Shown piece after piece: positions 51,701 through 59,282 of a DNA stretch of 64,000 nucleotides. The notes beneath the pieces are model-generated. The model was not told where the DNA came from, made no database searches, and was given only the letters and a program-made list of their open reading frames with translations. Position numbers and translations under genes: made by a program. Origin of the DNA: Pseudomonas palleroniana (lineage in GTDB: Bacteria > Pseudomonadota > Gammaproteobacteria > Pseudomonadales > Pseudomonadaceae); assembly GCF_003031675.1 (NCBI RefSeq), contig NZ_PYWX01000068.1, positions 62,001 through 126,000 on the forward strand, given 5' to 3'. Each line of letters begins with the position of its first letter. Positions within the stretch are counted from its first letter, which is position 1.

Positions 51701-52297
51701 CGCTTTGGCCGGATCATTTAGCAGCCCTGCGGGGAGCGGCGTGCGAAGTCGCAAGAACTCCAGCAACAGGCCCTGGGTCTGCATCACTTGCGGTTGTTGG
51801 CCATGGGGGTCGACATGGCTCATGGCGATGCGCCGGACGCGTTGCTGTTGATCGGTGCTCAGCGGCACTGGCCACGACAGCGCGCCGCCCAGATTGCCCA
51901 ACGGATGCACTTGGCCACGGCCGATAACGGCGTCCGAGAGGCCGTCGAGCGCGAAATGGCGGTCAGGTAAAGGCAAGCCGAGACTGTGGATGAAAGCCTC
52001 AAGGGTGACGTGCCGGCCGGCATCCTGAGGAGGATGTGAGTCAGGATCAAGCAGCATCGATGTGCTTTTCAGCGCTGCCAATATCACCGGTGCGGTGGCG
52101 TCCGCGCCCAGTTGCCTGGCCAGTTGGCTGAGCGCTTCGCCCAAGGTGATGAGGTTTCGTTTATCGGCCAGGGCGGTTTTAAGGTTGGGCTTGGGGTTGG
52201 CGACCGCGTTGCCGGGTGTAGGCGCAGGCGTAGGGGCGGGTACTAGTGTGGGAAGCGTCGGGATTGCGCGTGGCAGGTGGTGAACAGAGCTTGTCAT
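48797..52297 (-). CDS. Large effector-like protein with C58-like cysteine-peptidase tail (protein A)
   Basis: A 1166-residue protein with no Sec signal. It opens with a Pro/Ala/Thr-rich stretch (to about 45), then helical regions with GALSWPVPL (138-146), VVAGFDLA (253-260) and LLLANRAPALLIKGIPASVT (297-316). A hydrophobic Gly/Ala-rich segment (about 695-750) could insert in membranes. WYPYDPVANKPYG lies at 839-851. The C-terminus has GECAG (Cys987), DHAM (His1075) and FFFDPNAG (Asp1094), in the order and style of YopT/AvrPphB-type C58 cysteine peptidases. It is paralogous to protein B at 59283. AAAGGTG precedes the ATG. Peptidase activity and export route are inferred, not shown; no immunity gene is adjacent. 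Confidence 0.75.
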   Translation of the reverse strand: MTSSVHHLPRAIPTLPTLVPAPTPAPTPGNAVANPKPNLKTALADKRNLITLGEALSQLARQLGADATAPVILAALKSTSMLLDPDSHPPQDAGRHVTLEAFIHSLGLPLPDRHFALDGLSDAVIGRGQVHPLGNLGGALSWPVPLSTDQQQRVRRIAMSHVDPHGQQPQVMQTQGLLLEFLRLRTPLPAGLLNDPAKALEALISSPEGQLLGETLRETLQGVATDSSTMDYLLAAVILQLDPESITTPHRNVVAGFDLAHDKHWGKPLSALVDGLEQHLVSQAKTSAAMAGVAAHLLLANRAPALLIKGIPASVTYGSPACVDLMIAAATLEAQTPGRVANMTYTEVMFAARSASAADPAVTLRVQREVLVDWGVANGVLARKDDQRYSADELTALLGEFNARRALTSAATQALDAQIPSRREMALAELKKRFPEQQALFEEKRLHISRQETTADGGVGYRTIEVGPHSMLDIAMMDLPDADCVFTSDDTRMPLAALNANPRFVVADAFEAQFAGAVQQKKAAINTYVRHLISQAPLAIREDLEYGKISFFQEHSHSLGTGFTGTTPHPRNEELLVEVERDGVTRAYAISFNKGVIAPIRPSRASAQSRRDANIVHETKAFIPKGDDVARREEQKPANQSPPDSFNSGRTGLIAEAFVQHADLDNEAIKQQARGLTTADNNRRRGEAVSEAILDLIPFRAAFNHFRKGHIGEGLFDLGMDLFGILTAGVGTAGKVIKIAGTAAATATKVARTVKVIGMATFSSLNPLSGLGDAAVGTTRLIGGGFSKSVEWLNHLRGASGGYDLLKAASKEHGPTLIGTYKVGGIETEGVAVLKNDHWYPYDPVANKPYGLPIDGFSPRGAPELHASNGVANEPAYLRLHNNILNARTAENRPAFNQGYLTGRLHELPGYRDGMGSSQLRKLAEAQGRLPRELGILSRELKLAYIRDGEYTSALLRHDATGPGVSVLPFSQARYNAHVDLPSVGECAGISYAMALALHLGSEEQFVKNLLKVSDNPSTAAHTRFATHLRDLQDAVKKPSAFHFGGQVEVGYDEIIEKMLTSGKSMTIRIGTVDHAMLAGMRIKNGKPEWFFFDPNAGLVKFTNLQSMEKGMEELLNSGQSAALHNTRRTLTGKRAYSISTFDPGHVNNRPGINPDAVRELSSVTL

Positions 52298-52575
52298 CTG
52301 GGAGCACCTTTATGGGAATGAAGTGGCGCCTTTGCGGTGGAGCCTCCCTGTTCACAGGCGCATCTCTAGGTGGAGTGCCTGAGCACCGACGTTCCCGTGC
52401 ACGGCGCAGGGAAGTGTGAAAAGAAGTAAGGCGATCGACTCCCGCTCTTGGTTGGCAGGTCGGACGTTTTAACCTGCTCTGTCATCCTTTTCGTCGTTAT
52501 GCGGTAGAAAAATGGCGTTCCCGGGCAACTTTGGGGCAAACTCCGTTTTTTTCCGCATTTGGCAAAGGCCTGCCC

Positions 52576-55500
52576 ATGACTCCTGCATCGTCCGTCGATG
52601 AAAAGAGCTTTCGTCACCTATTGAGCCGAAACGTCGCGCTGCCCTTGGGCGTGGGCGTGCTCAGCGCCGTGTTCTTCGTGTGTCTGATCACCTATTTGTT
52701 GTCCGTCATTCAATGGGTGGAGCACACCGACCGGGTCATCAACAACCTCAACGAGACGTCCAAGCTGACCGTTGACCTGGAAACCGGCATGCGCGGCTTT
52801 CTGATCACCGGCGACGAGCACTTCCTCGACCCCTATGAGGTGGCCAAGCCCCGGATCATTGCCGACCTGCGCAACCTCCAGGAACTGGTGTCGGACAACC
52901 CGCAACAGGTGGACCGCCTCAAGCGCCTGGAAGCCCTGCAGATTGAGTGGAACCAATACGCCCAGTCGATGATTGAAATGCAGCGCGCCAGCGGTGATTA
53001 CCGAAGCGCAGTGAAGGCTGGCCGGGGTAAACGCCTGACCGATGAAATCCGTCAGGAATACGATAACGCGGTGGCGATGGAGCAGCAGTTCCGTATCGCG
53101 CGCAATGAAGAGGTCACCCGTACGACCGTGACCAGTGTCACGCTGTACCTGATCTTCGTACTTGGCCTGAGCGGTTTTCTGGCGTATATCGGTCGCAAAA
53201 ATCTTGTCGCTTTATCAAACAGTTACAACGCAAACCTCGCGTCGCAACAGAAGATTGCGCGGCGCCTGGAGCAACAAGCCTGGCTGCGCACCGGCCAGAC
53301 CGAGCTGGCTGAACAGGTACTCGGTCAACTGACCCTGAATATGCTGGGGCGCAATATTCTGCAGTTCTTTGCCCAATACATGGGCTCAGTGGTCGCCGCG
53401 CTGTACGTGCGCGAAGAACACGGTGGCCTCAAACGTGTGGCCACCTATGGCTTTTCGCGTGAACAGGAACAGCAGGAACAATCGATCTACAGCGACGAAG
53501 GCATCGTGGGGCAGGCGGCCCAGCAGGATCGCCTGATTCGCCTGGATGATGTGCCGGTGGACTACTTCAAGGTCAGCTCGGGTCTGGGCGATGGCCCCAC
53601 CCGAAGCGTGCTGGTAGCGCCGACCAGCAATGACGAACGCGTCAACGGGGTGATCGAGCTGGGTTTCCTGCGCCCATTGCAAGAGCGCGACATCGAGTTG
53701 CTGGAGCTGATCGCCGACAATATCGGCACCTCCATCGAAGCTGCCCGCTACCGCCAGCGCTTGCAGGAGGTGTTGGCCGAAACCCAGCAGCTCAATGAAG
53801 AACTGCAAGTGCAGCAGGAAGAACTCAAGACCGCCAACGAAGAGCTGGAAGAGCAGTCGCGGATTCTCAAGGAATCCCAGGCCCACCTGGAAACCCAGCA
53901 GGCTGAGCTGGAGCAGACCAACGAGCAGTTGGCCGCACAGACCCAGACCCTGGCCGACCAGCGCGACGCCATGGACCGCAAGAACATCGAGCTCAACCAG
54001 GCGCAGGCGGCACTGGAGGACCGCGCCGACGAGTTGCAGCGCTCCAGCCGATACAAGTCCGAATTCCTCGCCAACATGTCTCACGAACTGCGCACTCCGC
54101 TGAACAGTTCGCTGATCCTGGCCAAGCTGCTGGCCGAGAACCCCCAGGAAAACCTCAGCGCCGAACAGGTCAAGTTTGCCGAGTCGATCTATTCGGCCGG
54201 CAATGACCTGCTCAACCTGATCAACGACATCCTGGACATTTCCAAGGTGGAAGCCGGCAAGTTGGAAGTGCGTCCCGAGAGTTCCAGCGTCCCGCGCCTG
54301 GTCGATGGCCTGCGTGCCATGTTCGAACCCTTGGCGGCGGATCGAAAGCTGGGCTTTCAGGCGCAGATACTCGAAGGTGCGCCGGCGCTGCTGTTCACCG
54401 ACCGCCAGCGTTTGGAGCAAATCCTCAAGAACCTGCTGTCCAACGCGATCAAGTTCACCGAGCAGGGCGAGGTGAGTCTGTCGGTTTCCCAGGCGCCGGG
54501 GGAGAGCATTGCCTTTACCGTGCGCGATTCCGGCATCGGTATCGCCCCGGACCAGCAGGAAAGCATTTTCGAAGCCTTCCGCCAGGCCGACGGCACCACC
54601 AACCGTCGTTACGGCGGTACGGGCCTGGGCCTTTCGATTTCCCGCGACCTGGCTACCTTGCTGGGCGGCTATATCACCGTGACCAGTGAGCCCGGCAAGG
54701 GCAGTGTGTTCACCCTGGTGTTGCCGCAGCAATACGTGGAACGTACGCAAGACAGCCCGCCGATCGAGGCGCCGCGCCAGGTCGTGGCAGCACCTGCGCC
54801 GGCCCCGGTCAGGATTTCCCCGCTGCCGGTGGCCGATACCGAGCAGATTCCGCGCTTCGCCGATGACCGCGACAAAGCCCCATTTGCCACGCGTTGCATT
54901 CTGGTGGTGGAAGATGAGCCGAACTTCGCCCGCATCCTGTTCGACCTGGCCCACGAGCTGGGCTACCACTGCCTGGTGGCACACGGCGCGGACGAAGGCT
55001 ACAGCCTGGCCGAGGAATACATTCCGGATGCGATCCTGCTGGACATGCGCCTGCCGGACCATTCCGGGCTGACGGTACTGCAGCGCCTCAAGGAACACGC
55101 CAACACCCGCCACATCCCGGTGCATGTGATTTCCGTGGAAGACCGCGTCGAGGCCGCCATGCATATGGGCGCCATCGGTTATGCCGTCAAGCCTACGACC
55201 CGCGAGGAGCTCAAGGACGTGTTTGCGCGCCTGGAAGCCAAGCTGACCCAGAAGGTCAAGCGTGTGTTGCTGGTGGAGGACGACGATCTGCAGCGCGACA
55301 GCATTGCCCGGCTGATCGGCGACGATGACATCGAGATCACCGACGTCGCCTACGCCCAGGCGGCACTGGACCTGCTGCGCACCAACATCTACGACTGCAT
55401 GATCATCGACCTGAAACTGCCGGATATGCATGGCAACGAGTTGCTCAAGCGCATGGCCACCGAGGACATCTGCTCGTTCCCGCCGGTGATCGTCTACACC

Positions 55501-56073
55501 GGGCGCAACCTGACCCGCGATGAAGAAGCTGAACTGCGCAAATACTCGCGCTCGATCATCATCAAGGGCGCACGCTCCCCGGAGCGCTTGCTGGATGAAG
55601 TCACACTCTTTCTGCACAAAGTCGAATCGCAGTTGTCCCATGACCGCCAGAAGATGCTCAAGACGGCGCGCAGCCGCGACAAGGTGTTCGAGGGGCGCAA
55701 AATCCTGCTGGTGGACGATGATGTGCGCAACATCTTCGCCCTGACCAGTGCCCTGGAGCAAAAGGGCGCGGTGGTAGTGATCGGGCGTAACGGCCATGAA
55801 GCCATCGACAAGCTCAATGAAGTCGAGGATATCGACCTGGTACTGATGGACGTGATGATGCCGGAAATGGACGGCTATGAGGCCACTGCCCTGATCCGCC
55901 AGGACCCGCGCTGGAAGAAACTGCCGATCATTGCCGTCACGGCCAAGGCGATGAAGGATGACCAGGAACGCTGCCTCGCAGCCGGTTCCAACGATTACCT
56001 GGCCAAGCCGATTGACCTGGATCGCCTGTTTTCCTTGATTCGCGTGTGGCTACCCAAGATGGAACGCATTTAA
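52576..56073 (+). CDS. Hybrid sensor histidine kinase: CHASE3-GAF-HisKA-HATPase-REC-REC-REC
   Basis: A 1165-residue kinase with helix 1 at about 20-45, a CHASE3 periplasmic domain (50-180), helix 2 (186-207), a GAF domain (about 240-395), a Glu/Gln-rich coiled coil (398-495), HisKA with His503 (MSHELRTPLN), the ATPase domain (about 605-720; NLLSNAIKF, DSGIGIAP, GTGLGLSIS) and three receivers with Asp823, Asp945 and Asp1092. REC2 has an unusual end (SIIIKGA in place of a KP motif). It heads an operon with CheR, CheB, a REC-kinase and a REC protein. AAAGG precedes the chosen ATG. The signal is unknown. Confidence 0.92.
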   Translation: MTPASSVDEKSFRHLLSRNVALPLGVGVLSAVFFVCLITYLLSVIQWVEHTDRVINNLNETSKLTVDLETGMRGFLITGDEHFLDPYEVAKPRIIADLRNLQELVSDNPQQVDRLKRLEALQIEWNQYAQSMIEMQRASGDYRSAVKAGRGKRLTDEIRQEYDNAVAMEQQFRIARNEEVTRTTVTSVTLYLIFVLGLSGFLAYIGRKNLVALSNSYNANLASQQKIARRLEQQAWLRTGQTELAEQVLGQLTLNMLGRNILQFFAQYMGSVVAALYVREEHGGLKRVATYGFSREQEQQEQSIYSDEGIVGQAAQQDRLIRLDDVPVDYFKVSSGLGDGPTRSVLVAPTSNDERVNGVIELGFLRPLQERDIELLELIADNIGTSIEAARYRQRLQEVLAETQQLNEELQVQQEELKTANEELEEQSRILKESQAHLETQQAELEQTNEQLAAQTQTLADQRDAMDRKNIELNQAQAALEDRADELQRSSRYKSEFLANMSHELRTPLNSSLILAKLLAENPQENLSAEQVKFAESIYSAGNDLLNLINDILDISKVEAGKLEVRPESSSVPRLVDGLRAMFEPLAADRKLGFQAQILEGAPALLFTDRQRLEQILKNLLSNAIKFTEQGEVSLSVSQAPGESIAFTVRDSGIGIAPDQQESIFEAFRQADGTTNRRYGGTGLGLSISRDLATLLGGYITVTSEPGKGSVFTLVLPQQYVERTQDSPPIEAPRQVVAAPAPAPVRISPLPVADTEQIPRFADDRDKAPFATRCILVVEDEPNFARILFDLAHELGYHCLVAHGADEGYSLAEEYIPDAILLDMRLPDHSGLTVLQRLKEHANTRHIPVHVISVEDRVEAAMHMGAIGYAVKPTTREELKDVFARLEAKLTQKVKRVLLVEDDDLQRDSIARLIGDDDIEITDVAYAQAALDLLRTNIYDCMIIDLKLPDMHGNELLKRMATEDICSFPPVIVYTGRNLTRDEEAELRKYSRSIIIKGARSPERLLDEVTLFLHKVESQLSHDRQKMLKTARSRDKVFEGRKILLVDDDVRNIFALTSALEQKGAVVVIGRNGHEAIDKLNEVEDIDLVLMDVMMPEMDGYEATALIRQDPRWKKLPIIAVTAKAMKDDQERCLAAGSNDYLAKPIDLDRLFSLIRVWLPKMERI

Positions 56074-56910
56074 GTGGAGCAATGTTTTTTGGACAAAAGC
56101 AGCGATAGCGATATTGAGCTGCGCCTGCTGATCGAGGCGATTTACCTCAAGTACAGCTACGACTTTCGCGATTACTCGGGGGCATCGATCAAACGGCGCG
56201 TAGCCCACGCCTTGCACCAGCTCGACTGCGCGACCATTTCGGCATTGCAGGAGCGGGTGTTGCACGACCCTGCGGCGTTCATGCAATTGCTGCAGTTCCT
56301 GACGATTCCGGTGAGCGAGATGTTTCGCGACCCGTCGCACTTCCTGGCCATCCGCCAGGAAGTGGTGCCGCTGCTCAAGACCTACCCTTCGATCAAGATC
56401 TGGATCGCTGGGTGCAGCACGGGCGAAGAGGTGTACTCCATGGCGATCCTGCTGCGTGAGGAGGGGCTGCTGGAGCGCACGATCATTTATGCCACCGATA
56501 TCAACCCCGCTTCGCTGGATAAAGCCAAGCAGGGCATTTTCTCCCTGGAGAACGTGCGCGCCTATACGGCGAACTACCAGCAGGCCGGTGGGCAGCGGTC
56601 ATTTGCCGACTACTACACCGCGGCCTACGATTACGCGATCTTCGACAAAACCCTGCGCGAGAATGTGACCTTTGCAGATCACAGTTTGGCGACCGATAGT
56701 GTATTCTCAGAAACACAATTAATTTCATGTCGCAACGTACTGATTTACTTCAATAAAAAATTACAGGATCGGGCGTTTGGGTTGTTCCATGAGTCGCTGT
56801 GTCATCGCGGCTTCCTGGTGCTGGGCAGCAAGGAAACCCTGGATTTTTCCGCCTACAGCAAACAATTCGAGCCGTTGGTCAAGCAAGAGCGGATCTACCG
56901 AAAATCATGA
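56074..56910 (+). CDS. CheR-type protein-glutamate methyltransferase
   Basis: A 278-residue SAM-dependent methyltransferase. KYSYDFRDYSGASIKRRV is typical of the CheR N-terminal domain, IWIAGCSTGEEVYSMAILL binds SAM and LISCRNVLIYF is the conserved CheR motif. The GTG at 56074 follows directly after the kinase stop codon; a TTG at 56089 with GGAG nine bases upstream is an alternative start. No chemoreceptor is encoded in the cluster, so the methyl acceptor is unclear. It overlaps cheB by four bases. Confidence 0.9.
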   Translation: MEQCFLDKSSDSDIELRLLIEAIYLKYSYDFRDYSGASIKRRVAHALHQLDCATISALQERVLHDPAAFMQLLQFLTIPVSEMFRDPSHFLAIRQEVVPLLKTYPSIKIWIAGCSTGEEVYSMAILLREEGLLERTIIYATDINPASLDKAKQGIFSLENVRAYTANYQQAGGQRSFADYYTAAYDYAIFDKTLRENVTFADHSLATDSVFSETQLISCRNVLIYFNKKLQDRAFGLFHESLCHRGFLVLGSKETLDFSAYSKQFEPLVKQERIYRKS

Positions 56911-57506
56911 ACGACGCTGTCACCAACCCGGTTCACGGGATTGAAGCCATCGTCGTCGGCGCCTCCGCCGGCGGTGTGGAGGCGTTGCTGCATATTTTTG
57001 AGCCGTTGCCCCAGGATTTCGGCCTGCCGATCATTGCGGTACTGCACCTGCCGGATGAGCGGCGCAGCCAGTTGGCCGAAGTGTTCGCACGGCGCCTGCG
57101 CATCCCGGTGCGCGAGGGGATGGACAAAGAAACGTTGCAGGCGGGCACTTTGTATTTCGCAGGTCCCGGCTATCACCTGTCGGTGGAGCAGGACCGCAGC
57201 CTGTCGCTGAGCCAGGAAGACCGCGTGTTCTACTCCCGACCTTCGATCGATTTTCTGTTTTCTTCGGCCGCCGATGCCTATGGCAAAGGGCTGCTGGCGA
57301 TTTTGTTGACCGGCGCCAACCAGGACGGCGCAAGCGGGCTGGCCTACGTCAAGCAATCGGGCGGCATCACCGTGGTCCAGGACCCCAGGGACGCACGGAT
57401 TGCCGTGATGCCCCTGGCGGCCCTGGCACTGCATACACCTGACCATATTCTGACCTTGAGCCAAATAAGCTCATTGCTGGCGACCCTGGAAAATTCCTCA
57501 TGTTAA
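56907..57506 (+). CDS. CheB-type methylesterase domain protein
   Basis: A 199-residue stand-alone CheB catalytic domain with no receiver domain. The serine of the catalytic triad lies in VVGASAGGVEAL, the His in AVLHLPDE and the Asp in TGANQDGASGL. It would reverse methylation by the preceding CheR. Start fixed by the ATGA overlap with cheR; the 3' end overlaps the next gene by seven bases, so all are translationally coupled. Confidence 0.9.
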   Translation: MNDAVTNPVHGIEAIVVGASAGGVEALLHIFEPLPQDFGLPIIAVLHLPDERRSQLAEVFARRLRIPVREGMDKETLQAGTLYFAGPGYHLSVEQDRSLSLSQEDRVFYSRPSIDFLFSSAADAYGKGLLAILLTGANQDGASGLAYVKQSGGITVVQDPRDARIAVMPLAALALHTPDHILTLSQISSLLATLENSSC

Positions 57507-58693
57507 GTACTATCCAGGCCAAACTGCTGATCGTTGACGATCTGCCGGAGAACCTGCTGGCCCTTGAAGCATTGATCAAGCGCGAGGACCGTCAGGTCTT
57601 CAAGGCCTTGAGCGCCGACGAAGCCTTGTCCCTGTTGCTGGAGCACGAGTTCGCCATGGCGATTCTCGACGTACAGATGCCCGGTATGAACGGTTTCGAG
57701 CTGGCCGAGTTGATGCGCGGCACCGAAAAGACCAAGAACATCCCGATTGTGTTCGTCAGTGCCGCCGGCCGTGAGCTCAACTACGCCTTCACGGGTTATG
57801 AAAGCGGCGCCGTGGACTTCCTGCACAAGCCGCTGGATATCCACGCGGTGAAGAGCAAGGTCAATGTGTTTGTCGACCTGTACCGCCAGAGCAAGGCGAT
57901 GAAGCTGCAAGTCGAAGAGCTGGAGCGCAGCCGACGCGAACAGGAGCTGCTGCTGGCACGCCTGCAAGCGACCCAGGCGGAGTTGGAGCAGGCGGTGCGC
58001 ATGCGCGATGACTTCATGTCGATCGTCGCTCACGAAGTCCGTACGCCCCTTAATGGGCTGATCCTGGAAACCCAGCTGCGCAAGATGCACCTGGCTCGCG
58101 ACAATGCCGAGGCGTTCACCCTGGACAAGATGCACGCCATGGTCGACCGCGACGAGCGGCAGATCCGCAGCCTGATCCGCCTGATCGAAGACATGCTCGA
58201 CGTGTCGCGTATCCGCACCGGCAAGCTCTCGATCCGCCCGGCGCGTTTCGACCTGGCCCGACTGGTCGGCAACCTGGTGGAAAACTTCGCGCCGCAGGTG
58301 GCGGCCGCCGGTTCGACGCTGCAATGGGCGAGTGAAGGGCCTGTCGAGGGCCACTGGGATGAGTTCCGCATCGAGCAGGTGATCACCAATCTACTGACCA
58401 ACGCCTTGCGCTATGGGGCCAAGAGCCCGGTGGAGGTGCGCGTGTACACCGAGCATGGCGAGGCGCGGGTAGAGGTACGCGACCATGGCATTGGTATCAG
58501 CGAAGAAAACCAGAAACGTATTTTCCAGCAGTTCGAACGCGTCTCGGCCAGCCAGGTAGCCGCCGGCCTTGGCCTCGGGCTGTTTATTTCCGAGCAGATC
58601 GTTACGGCCCACGGCGGTACCATCGAAGTGGAAAGCCGGATAGGCGAGGGCGCCTTGTTTCGCGTCTGCCTGCCCCTGGCGGCGTCGGCATGA
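57500..58693 (+). CDS. Receiver-histidine kinase (REC-HisKA-HATPase)
   Basis: A 397-residue soluble protein. The N-terminal receiver (residues 8-125; acceptor Asp in AILDVQMPGMNG, Lys in LHKPLD) is joined by a coiled coil (130-165) to a kinase with His in VAHEVRTPLNG and the ATPase motifs NLLTNALRYG, DHGIGISEEN and GLGLGLFIS. This layout suggests it receives phosphate from another kinase, such as the hybrid kinase of the operon, and passes it on. Confidence 0.92.
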   Translation: MLSTIQAKLLIVDDLPENLLALEALIKREDRQVFKALSADEALSLLLEHEFAMAILDVQMPGMNGFELAELMRGTEKTKNIPIVFVSAAGRELNYAFTGYESGAVDFLHKPLDIHAVKSKVNVFVDLYRQSKAMKLQVEELERSRREQELLLARLQATQAELEQAVRMRDDFMSIVAHEVRTPLNGLILETQLRKMHLARDNAEAFTLDKMHAMVDRDERQIRSLIRLIEDMLDVSRIRTGKLSIRPARFDLARLVGNLVENFAPQVAAAGSTLQWASEGPVEGHWDEFRIEQVITNLLTNALRYGAKSPVEVRVYTEHGEARVEVRDHGIGISEENQKRIFQQFERVSASQVAAGLGLGLFISEQIVTAHGGTIEVESRIGEGALFRVCLPLAASA

Positions 58694-58771
58694 AATCAAT
58701 CGTCGCTTCGACGCAACCTCTGCGTGACCCCATGGTCGTAACAGCAGCAATTGACCGGACAAAGGCTTCCC

Positions 58772-59149
58772 ATGAGTGAAGATGCGCAAGATGTCGTTCT
58801 GATCGTCGAGGACGACGAATCCATTATGTTCGTGCTGGGTGAATACCTGGCGGGCCTGGGCTATCGGGTCTTGAAAGCGAGCGATGGCGAGCAGGCTTTC
58901 GAGATCCTCGCGACCAAGCCGCACCTGGATCTGATGGTGACCGATTACCGCCTGCCGGGCGGGATTTCCGGGGTACAGATCGCCGAGCCCGCCATCAAGC
59001 TGCGGCCTGAACTGAAAGTGATCTTCATCAGTGGTTACCCGCAGGAAATCCTCGACTGCAACAGCCCGATCACGCGGAATGCACCGATCCTGGCCAAGCC
59101 GTTTGACCTCGATACCCTGCAGGAGCACATCCAGCACTTGCTGGCCTGA
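58772..59149 (+). CDS. Single-domain response regulator
   Basis: A 125-residue receiver with acidic pair VEDDES, acceptor Asp in LMVTDYRLPGG and Lys in ILAKPFD. AAAGG precedes the ATG at 58772. It is the last gene of the kinase-cheR-cheB-kinase operon and lies 133 bases before the large gene at 59283 on the same strand. It lacks an output domain, so it probably acts through protein contacts or a phosphorelay. Confidence 0.88.
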   Translation: MSEDAQDVVLIVEDDESIMFVLGEYLAGLGYRVLKASDGEQAFEILATKPHLDLMVTDYRLPGGISGVQIAEPAIKLRPELKVIFISGYPQEILDCNSPITRNAPILAKPFDLDTLQEHIQHLLA

Positions 59150-59282
59150 TAAAGGGCACGTCCCGTTACATCCTTCTGATCCCCAAACAGGAACCGTCTG
59201 ACAGCCAGTGCCCAATAAGCGATGCCCTTGATGAGCGTTACTTCGTCACGGGCGATGCTTATTTTCTGTCAGAGGGCTCCCC

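Noticed and set aside
53386..55797. 803-residue open frame on the minus strand
   Set aside because: It lies antisense to the hybrid kinase gene, whose domains are intact. The frame has no recognisable motifs and reflects GC-rich codon bias.
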